Shown: positions 29,517 through 34,113 of the stretch, piece after piece
Numbering within the stretch: the stretch's first letter is position 1
Layout: each line of letters opens with the position of its first letter
NCBI GenBank assembly: GCA_020058315.1
Contig: JAGVEK010000484.1
Location: 1-34,113, forward strand
Reading direction: 5' to 3'
DNA length: 34,113 bases
DNA from: Candidatus Zixiibacteriota bacterium
GTDB lineage: Bacteria; Zixibacteria; MSB-5A5; WJJR01
Position numbers and translations under genes: made by a program
Notes under the pieces: model-generated
The model's input: only the letters and a program-made list of their open reading frames with translations
What the model was told of the DNA's origin: nothing
The model's database searches: none

Positions 29517-30143
29517 CCCACTAGGCACAGCCAAAGCGCCTATAATTGGCATCGGACGCCTGTTTTTCATTTGTCTCGACGGAAAATGCGATCCGAGTCG
29601 CAGCGTTTTTCCGACTGCCAATTGTAAAGGTCATTGCCAGCCGAACTGGTCATGAAGGACACCTGTTGGAAAGGCTTCACCGGAATGTCGCCTAGCGCGG
29701 CATCACCTTCTCGGGACGCAGGTCCGCCGATTTCGCCAGGTTTTTGGTACAATGGCGTTCGCGCACTCGCGGTGCCTGCGAATTTTAACATCGAGGAATT
29801 CGTGAGGTCTCGCGGCGGAGGGCTGATTCCGTGTTCGAGGGACGGACCCACTATGGGATCAGCTGGGCCGGGGAAAGGCTGATCCCGCTCGAATTGTCAC
29901 GGCGTGCAGCTTGGGAAGCCGACGCAGTCCGTTTCAAACCCCTTTGATGACAACAACTTAAACATCGATGGCGCAGGCATAGATACTGTTCTTGCGCTGG
30001 TGTGGGAACTGATTTCTGGGCTGTTTTCAGGGTCGTTCTGCCACGAATCTGCCACGAAGAAACGACCCCGTATACGCCTTTTGAAATACGGAGCGTATGG
30101 CAGGGAACCAATCCGCTCGTGATGTAGAACCGAATGTTACATG
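29517..30143. other. 627-bp intergenic region with palindromic element
   Basis: No convincing gene; an 82-codon frame from 29634 is unsupported. The region holds the composite inverted repeat at 29541-29626 and a TACAAT box near 29749. Near the right half GGCTGAT-(T/C)-CCG appears twice (about 29820 and 29877) as a short direct repeat. The large minus-strand gene ends at 30144 with no clear terminator. Confidence 0.5.
29541..29626. repeat. 86-bp composite inverted repeat
   Basis: TATAATTGGCA (29541-29551) and TGCCAATTGTA (29616-29626) are inverted arms, 10 of 11 matching. Inside, CGGAAAA-TGCGA pairs with TCGCA-(4 nt)-TTTTCCG (29580-29613). The outer arms read TATAAT on the plus strand and TACAAT on the minus strand, so each could serve as a -10 box. 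It could be a small non-autonomous repeat or a structured RNA. Confidence 0.5.
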
Positions 30144-33100
30144 TTACGGCAACACGCCCGTGAAAACTCGCTGAAAGACGGCAAAATCCTTCAGGTCAAC
30201 GTCCCCGTCCGATTCGAGATCAGACTCCCTGCAGCTTTCAGGCATTGTGACTCCCGGTCCGGTAAGGCATGCCGAGCCAACAGCGTGGTCTTGCGCATCG
30301 ATGTCTCGGTCTCGGTCTAGGTCGCCAAGGATGAGGGGAACATGGACGACCTGTACATGGACATTGTCAGTCTCGTCCGCTTCATTCACCGAATGATCGA
30401 AGTTTGCAAGCGCGAAAACCTGCACGAAATCGCCTGGACGCAAGTCCCGCGTATCCCAAACGAAAGTGGCGTCGTAACTCCCGCCGGAAGGAACTGGATC
30501 TGTCGTGCCAACGCCGATCTCGGCACCATCGGCTGCATTCAAACGCCAGGAGACGCCAAACGGCCCAGTCGGTACCGACCCCGAGTTCATTAGGCGAGTT
30601 GTGACAGCGACAGCGGTTTCTGAGACCCGGGTGATTGGCCCCGACGCCATTTCGATGTTTGGCAGTACAATCCAAGCACTCACGGTATTGTTCGATCGAT
30701 CTCTGTCGTCTACGTTAAGATCCGGATCTACGACCACAAACAATCTATGGGGGACCTGCAGCGATGGAACATTCCAGGGGAAGAGAAGCTGTTCTGTTCG
30801 GCCAGCCATTAGGGGCGATGGCGATACCGAGACCTTTGCAATGGACGCACCGCCGTTGTTCGGATCGCCGTCGTACAACTCAACCAATGCGCCAACCACC
30901 GGTAAGTCGCCACGATTCTCAATCGTCGCTTTGATCGTCGCAGGTGACCCCGGAACAGGATTGGGCGGTTCGACAACAAGCGATCTCTCGACCACCGCAA
31001 GATCGTTCCCAAGCACGTGACGAAGTAGGCACAAGTCCGTTCGTCCCGGTTGTGGAACGTTGGTAAGATGATGTAGTTGTCCGCTGATTTCGATGTCCAT
31101 GTCGTTTCGTTCGGTCTGCGTTTTCAGGTAGGCAATCAGCAGTTGCGAACCATTGTACGCCAAGGACAACGCGGTCTCGGAGTGCTCATCTTGCGTCAAC
31201 TGGCGCGGAAGTGACCACTGATCTACTTCGACATCATAGAAGGCCGCCACGATGTCCACGCCTTCTGGGCCCTGTACGCCGTAAGCTACCGCCGCCCCGC
31301 CAGGCATAGTCACCCCATCCAACGATGGCGCTTGGTTGGCCAGGGTGTCTTCGGCATAAATGGGTCGTGCGTTCCAAGTGCCCAGAGGCGAGTACATAAC
31401 GGTTCCATCCGACGCCCAAACGCAGATGACTTCACCGTTGGGGGCTACCAACACCGGTAGCGCGTCCTCCACCGTGTCATTCGTCAGGCGTCTGGTTGCC
31501 TGCCATATGCCTCCTGCCGTCTCAAGTGCGTACAACTCGCGATCATCTCTCGTATCGAGGTTGCCGTCCTCGTCCACGGTGAAGACAACGTATCCCGCTC
31601 CGCCACTATCTTCAACAAACGCTAGGCCTAGAACGCCCTTTTGCCCTGACCACACAATTTCTGGGCTCGACCAGTTAGTGCCATTCCAATGGGCAAACAT
31701 GAGCCGGTCGCCAGAGCTAGAGTTGCCAGGACTTGCATCAGCCTCGTTCTGAATCCAGATGACACCTGTCGTGCCGTTATAGACGACTGGGCATGGTGCG
31801 CGATCGACCACATCGTTGTTTGCGACAAGGATTGGAGTGGTCCACTCTCCCGTCGCCCGATCAAAAAAGGAAGTTGCAATCTCCAGGTAAGGCGCGACAT
31901 CGCTGGGACTTTGTGCTCCAGAAACATCGCCATCGATCTGTTCCCAAACCGCAATGTCCTTGTCCACACTGGTTGCTGCGAGTACTGGCCCAAAGTCAGC
32001 CATGGCGTCGTCCGCAACCCGTTCCATGGTCCACGCAGCACCTCCAACCGAACGCACGGAGGCTATGTCGGTCGCTTGGTACCACGGTTTCGATGGATCG
32101 TGGAGAGCGTAGGCAACATGGGTCTGGGTCGAGTCCGAGATAAGAGACGGAGACGCAAGAGGGGAAACATTCGTGACCAGGATCTCCTCAAGCGCCGGAC
32201 CAAGCCCTTCCGCCTGGTTTGTCCCACGCCACAGTAAGATCTGGTCACGCCCAGTCTGGTTGGCTTCGCCCCAGCGTACTAGCTCAAAACCGAGCGGTCG
32301 CCATTTACCGTTCAGCATCGGGTCGCCGAGGGCGACCGAACCGAGCGCGCGCTCCTCGGTGCAATCACCGAAACAGATTTCGGTTCCCACTTCCTCAGTG
32401 AACTGGAACAACCACGCGTGGGCGAATACGCCGACATATGCAGCTAAGGTCAAACTTCTGAAAACCCATTCCGGGCATACCTCAAACTCGGGCGTCCCGG
32501 TTCCGCCGGCGTAGATCCCCACCTTAACGTCTTCGTCAAGTTTAAGAAGTGCCTGCGCTTCGATGCCCATGGTTCCAGACACGTTGATCGTATCCGCGCC
32601 AAGAAAGCATGCGTCGTTCCATGTTCCGAGCTCGTACTCGCCGGAGACCGTTGCGCCACCGATGAGATAGACGCGAACCTTGAGCGCTCCTACTACTTCT
32701 TTGACGACTGGAATTGTCAAAAGGAAATTAACCGCCGGCGCAGCAGGCGGGAATAGAACGCCGACAACGGCCACCGCCTTCGCTCCAACACCGGCCTTGC
32801 CCGAAAACGAAGCCTCCCAGCTTGGCGTAAGTTCCGGCGCGTCGCACCCTGCTAATGCGATATCGAGTTCTCCGGCAAGGCCGAGTTGCGCCTCTCCAAG
32901 TATTTCGACTGGGGTTCCCGGCAGATTCCACTCGATATCGAGGCCGCCAAAGCCGCCAAGAGAGCCACCAAAGGTCGCCCCAAGTAGGTCGTAGCTTAAA
33001 CCGGCGTTGTAGCCCAGCGATGCCTCGAGCTTCAGATCGTTGCTTCCTAGCGGCAGTTTCCAGTCATGCGACTTTTCCAATGAGAAATCCAATTTCAAAC

Positions 33101-34113
33101 TGTCGGGTGTCCACGGGATGTTGTCCTGATACCACGGAACGATAATGCCCGGGACAGGAGAAACGTGTACGCCTGTTTTGAAAAACGTTCTCCGGCCTTC
33201 ACCGTTGACGACCTCCACCATGATCTCACTGCAAGTGTCGACTGCGCTTGGTGCAGAGATGTCCAACGTGGCACGCGCCAGGCCTCCACCGAGGTTTGTG
33301 ATAACGGCTTGGTGCTGTGTCCCGGCAACCGTGCACTGCACCGACCCTGGGGAGCCATTCCAAGCAACGGTGGTTTCAAACGCCAGATTTCCTGGCATTC
33401 CTTCGATCAGGTGATGACCATTCGGTGAGTCGAAATCCAGCGTCGCCGGTGATCCCAGACCGGAGTTTGCTTGCAACTGGAAGGTCTCGTACTTCGCCTC
33501 GCCGGCGGCAATGGTGATTGTTCGTGTTGCAGAGTAGTAGCCCGTCTTGCTGATCGTCACAGTACCGGAGTTTGGTGGGAGACCGGTGAACTCAAACTCT
33601 CCTTGCTGATTGGTCGTGGTCGCAATGCCGGCAAACGACACAGACGCTCCGGCAAGCGGGCCCAGAACTTGGCCAAGAGAATCCGCTTCAACTGCGAGCC
33701 CACGCAAGCTCGCTCGGTCCGCAGCAATAACACAGCCAGTCGAGGGCGGCGAAGAAAGAAAGGGTGTGTATTCAACGAGTGGAAGATTATGGTTGTCGTT
33801 CCAGTCTTGAATCTTGGTGTTAATTGTCGCTGTGCTCGTCGTTCCCCACCAATTGTACTCCATGTGTATGACTGATCCGCTGGTTCCGACGGCAGAAACG
33901 GACGCAGAAGAAAGGTCGTTGTTGTAGAACTCCACGTCGGCATTGCTATGAATCGTGATGTTATGTAGATGAGAACAGCCCACCGACCCTGCGCTGCCGG
34001 TGTTGAAGGTCACCCGCCCCTCCAGCCGGGTGTTGGCGAAGCTCGCCTGCCCGCCGCTGTTGACGATGAGGTTCGTGCTCCCACCCGTGAACGACGCCCC
34101 GTCCGCAACCAAC
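30144..34113 (-). CDS. Large secreted multidomain protein with dockerin-like C-terminus, N-terminus beyond window
   Basis: The frame is open to the right edge; 1323 codons are visible. In order: the end of a right-handed beta-helix (repeated N/S/G strands, closing with YNWWGTTST and VEYTPFLS); a carboxypeptidase-regulatory-like beta-sandwich (TTTNQQGEFEFTGLPPNSGT); a long beta-rich middle with Gly-rich strands; beta-propeller-like repeats around 31000-32300; two CARDB-type domains (PATIKATIENRGDLPVVGAL and RSNNTVSAW; then a second ending EADETDN); and a dockerin-like double Ca site (GDLDRDRDIDAQD and SDLESDGDVDLKDFAVFQ). Such proteins are exported, stick to surfaces or polysaccharide, and are typical of planctomycetes. 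The signal peptide is outside the window. Function of the whole is unknown. Confidence 0.88.
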   Translation of the reverse strand, partial: LVADGASFTGGSTNLIVNSGGQASFANTRLEGRVTFNTGSAGSVGCSHLHNITIHSNADVEFYNNDLSSASVSAVGTSGSVIHMEYNWWGTTSTATINTKIQDWNDNHNLPLVEYTPFLSSPPSTGCVIAADRASLRGLAVEADSLGQVLGPLAGASVSFAGIATTTNQQGEFEFTGLPPNSGTVTISKTGYYSATRTITIAAGEAKYETFQLQANSGLGSPATLDFDSPNGHHLIEGMPGNLAFETTVAWNGSPGSVQCTVAGTQHQAVITNLGGGLARATLDISAPSAVDTCSEIMVEVVNGEGRRTFFKTGVHVSPVPGIIVPWYQDNIPWTPDSLKLDFSLEKSHDWKLPLGSNDLKLEASLGYNAGLSYDLLGATFGGSLGGFGGLDIEWNLPGTPVEILGEAQLGLAGELDIALAGCDAPELTPSWEASFSGKAGVGAKAVAVVGVLFPPAAPAVNFLLTIPVVKEVVGALKVRVYLIGGATVSGEYELGTWNDACFLGADTINVSGTMGIEAQALLKLDEDVKVGIYAGGTGTPEFEVCPEWVFRSLTLAAYVGVFAHAWLFQFTEEVGTEICFGDCTEERALGSVALGDPMLNGKWRPLGFELVRWGEANQTGRDQILLWRGTNQAEGLGPALEEILVTNVSPLASPSLISDSTQTHVAYALHDPSKPWYQATDIASVRSVGGAAWTMERVADDAMADFGPVLAATSVDKDIAVWEQIDGDVSGAQSPSDVAPYLEIATSFFDRATGEWTTPILVANNDVVDRAPCPVVYNGTTGVIWIQNEADASPGNSSSGDRLMFAHWNGTNWSSPEIVWSGQKGVLGLAFVEDSGGAGYVVFTVDEDGNLDTRDDRELYALETAGGIWQATRRLTNDTVEDALPVLVAPNGEVICVWASDGTVMYSPLGTWNARPIYAEDTLANQAPSLDGVTMPGGAAVAYGVQGPEGVDIVAAFYDVEVDQWSLPRQLTQDEHSETALSLAYNGSQLLIAYLKTQTERNDMDIEISGQLHHLTNVPQPGRTDLCLLRHVLGNDLAVVERSLVVEPPNPVPGSPATIKATIENRGDLPVVGALVELYDGDPNNGGASIAKVSVSPSPLMAGRTEQLLFPWNVPSLQVPHRLFVVVDPDLNVDDRDRSNNTVSAWIVLPNIEMASGPITRVSETAVAVTTRLMNSGSVPTGPFGVSWRLNAADGAEIGVGTTDPVPSGGSYDATFVWDTRDLRPGDFVQVFALANFDHSVNEADETDNVHVQVVHVPLILGDLDRDRDIDAQDHAVGSACLTGPGVTMPESCRESDLESDGDVDLKDFAVFQRVFTGVLP

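Noticed and set aside
29634..29882. 82-codon frame before the large secreted protein
   Set aside because: No ribosome binding site and low-complexity product; it lies in a repeat-rich intergenic region.

Overview
The flanks of this window look like the chromosome of a planctomycete-type bacterium. Two secreted proteins carry the evidence: one ends in an IPTV-x-GWG C-terminal sorting segment (12949-14450), and one ends in a dockerin-like Asp-rich repeat of the kind common in Phycisphaerae-like genomes (30144-34113, minus). Around them lie a nitroreductase, a class IV-like histone deacetylase-family enzyme, a rhomboid protease, a SEC-C protein, a TPR lipid-side protein and a beheaded recD2. Start sites carry GAGGTGATC-type Shine-Dalgarno sequences. 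No rRNA, tRNA, IS transposase, integrase or cas gene was seen.

Layout. 1-3174: 3' part of a giant Trp-rich solenoid repeat protein. 3334-6433: housekeeping-like genes bounded by two copies of a small cassette (hairpin plus Cys-rich micro-ORF, one copy broken). 6250-9021: accessory operon of small proteins ending in an ArdC-like antirestriction protein. 9160-11055: two minus-strand genes. 11261-12776: truncated recD2 followed by more small accessory genes. 12949-14450: frameshifted secreted DUF4038/GH140-like protein. 14451-15526: a structured leader whose hairpin covers the ribosome binding site of a 184-aa protein. 15713-16165: a membrane protein flanked by GC-rich repeats.

About 16.6-28.3 kb: a block of different character, and the most interesting part. 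It encodes an archaeal/eukaryotic-type Orc1/Cdc6 replication initiator (23978-25078). Directly after it lie four same-strand iterons at 88-90 bp spacing, an AT-rich tandem repeat and a fifth, inverted iteron, which together have the layout of an origin. The block also has a HerA-type ATPase fused to a winged helix and a PD-(D/E)XK-like nuclease domain, a membrane/coiled-coil operon, a DnaQ-like exonuclease, an ADP-ribosylglycohydrolase, and a tightly overlapping operon of zinc-ribbon and winged-helix proteins. Several of its genes have a TATA-like box about 26 bp before the first codon or before a short leader, as in archaeal promoters. I infer an archaeal-type replicon resident in, or integrated into, a planctomycete-like genome. 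A metagenome assembly chimera is the main alternative and cannot be excluded from the sequence alone.

28419-34113: bacterial-type sequence again (TPR protein, an 86-bp palindromic element, large secreted dockerin-like protein running off the right edge).
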